A stretch of DNA of 64,000 bases. Origin: Lentzea sp. NBRC 102530 (GTDB lineage: Bacteria > Actinomycetota > Actinomycetes > Mycobacteriales > Pseudonocardiaceae). A program made the position numbers and the translations under genes. Of this stretch, positions 63,488-64,000 are shown piece after piece. The stretch is taken from NCBI RefSeq assembly GCF_030269365.1, contig NZ_BSTF01000003.1:62001-126000 (forward strand), in the 5' to 3' direction. Every line of letters starts with the position of its first letter. Positions within the stretch are counted from its first letter, which is position 1. The notes under the pieces are model-generated. The model was given only the letters and a program-made list of their open reading frames with translations. It did not search any database and was not told the DNA's origin.

Positions 63488-64000
63488 CTACTTCGAACGT
63501 GTGTTCGAGTCGTCCACAGTGTTGTCCCCACCTGTGGACAACTTCCGGCCCGTGGCGAGGAGCAGCAGCTCAGGGGCCGGAAGATCGGGAATTCCGGTGT
63601 CGCGGAAACGCTTGCGAGCACCCCAGAACGGGCTCTTCAGCACGTGCTCGAGCGCGGCCCGGGCGGGTTCGGGCGGCATCTCGCGGACGCGGCCCAGCGG
63701 GCGGGCGACGTCCTGGCCGTGGACCAGGAAGTCGACCAGCGGATCGATCGGCGCGGCCATCGGGGCGCGCTTCGGGGAGGCCGCCGTCGCGCGGATCTGC
63801 GCGATCAACTCCGACCGGGTGAACCGCGCGGCGATCGCGCGGGCCTTCAGGTCCTCCATGCGCTCCCAGTCGAACCGCGCCCGCACGATGCCCGTCAGCA
63901 CGTCGCCCCAGCCGGTGCGGGTCGACGTGGTCAGGTGCGCGGCCATGACCTGCACGGTCCAGCCGGCGCAGAGGGTCTCGCGCTGCCACTCGTCGTCGGT
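63488..64000 (-). CDS. Maleylpyruvate isomerase/DinB-like (mycothiol-dependent) protein, 5' end outside window
   Basis: The frame is open to the window edge and continues beyond it (TDDEWQRETLCAGWTVQVMAA). The pattern LCAGWTVQVMAAHL, where the His after the W-x-V core is a metal ligand, is that of the MDMPI N-terminal/DinB fold of mycothiol-dependent enzymes; the rest (PIDPLVDFLVHGQDVARPLG; SPFWGARKRFRDTG) carries a second conserved His. Members act as thiol-dependent isomerases or S-transferases, many untested. The internal ATG at 63955 is not the start. Confidence 0.8.
   Translation of the reverse strand, partial: TDDEWQRETLCAGWTVQVMAAHLTTSTRTGWGDVLTGIVRARFDWERMEDLKARAIAARFTRSELIAQIRATAASPKRAPMAAPIDPLVDFLVHGQDVARPLGRVREMPPEPARAALEHVLKSPFWGARKRFRDTGIPDLPAPELLLLATGRKLSTGGDNTVDDSNTRSK

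Noticed and set aside
56424-64000. Secondary-metabolite gene cluster next to the AfsR-type regulator
   Set aside because: The neighbours are a peptide transporter and housekeeping repair/replication genes; no PKS, NRPS, terpene or RiPP genes were found in the window.

Overview
The window is very GC-rich, densely packed, uses many GTG starts and carries whiB4-, ponA2-, crp- and SARP/AfsR-type genes, which points to a filamentous or nocardioform actinomycete. The mix of a large SARP-NB-ARC-TPR regulator, a conserved deaminase-toxin family and mycobacteria-like gene order suggests Pseudonocardiales (Lentzea, Saccharothrix or Amycolatopsis-like). This is inference from content, not a database match. 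Two blocks follow the Mycobacterium tuberculosis order as I remember it: marP-nudix-tlpA-nth-crp-...-MBL-ridA-bagAB-whiB4-ponA2-metallophosphoesterase (Rv3671c to Rv3683 there), and asd-ask-leuA plus recR-ybaB-dnaX (Rv3708c to Rv3721c there). The spaces between are filled with lineage-specific genes.

Layout. 1-1353: a cut-off FAD monooxygenase facing a TetR regulator. 1331-5714: cell-envelope, repair and redox genes (MarP protease, CoA-type Nudix, TlpA-like thioredoxin, endonuclease III) facing a small membrane protein and Crp. 5783-6257: a non-coding stretch with a chain of hairpins, a candidate small RNA. 6258-12000: MFS exporter, a second beta-clamp-like protein, TPR protein, oxidoreductase, Nudix, metallo-beta-lactamase. 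11992-14342: a four-gene minus-strand operon with two paralogous unknown proteins, RidA and a DUF4177 protein. 14412-22740: Get3-like ATPase pair, WhiB4-like protein, PonA2-like PBP, GntR/HAD pair, YqeY, metallophosphoesterase. 22760-22833: tRNA-Pro(CGG). 23431-31613: small proteins, S9 peptidase, Dps/Ohr/FMN reductase stress genes, esterase, two tandem MFS exporters. 29257-35832: a six-gene operon joining two ADP-ribosylglycohydrolase-type proteins, a methyltransferase, an FGGY sugar kinase and the MFS pair. 35880-43353: lysC-asd, a PIG-V-like mannosyltransferase, nitroreductase, Nudix, a small membrane-protein pair, and leuA with a leucine leader peptide. 43350-50336: propeller lipoprotein-like gene, MFS, secreted purple-acid-phosphatase-like enzyme, DUF4184, DedA, and a toxin/immunity insert. 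50440-56207: peptide ABC transporter. 56424-59702: AfsR-type regulator. 59678-64000: kinase, recR, ybaB, dnaX, SRP RNA and a partial mycothiol-type isomerase-domain gene.

The most interesting locus is 48512-49896. A DddA-like (SCP1.201-family) deaminase toxin gene and an Imm1-like immunity gene lie between two identical 58-bp direct repeats, exactly where a convergent dedA/tetR gene pair overlapped. The toxin gene has a one-base frameshift and an Asp in place of the catalytic His, so it looks like a decayed toxin beside an intact immunity gene.

Other themes: repeated tandem duplication (unknown proteins 11992-13733, MFS pair, ADP-ribosylglycohydrolase pair, small membrane pair), frequent 3'-end overlaps of convergent genes, ATGA/GTGA translational coupling, and at least nine transcription units whose TANNNT box sits six or seven bases before the start codon, implying leaderless mRNAs, including the leuA leader peptide itself.
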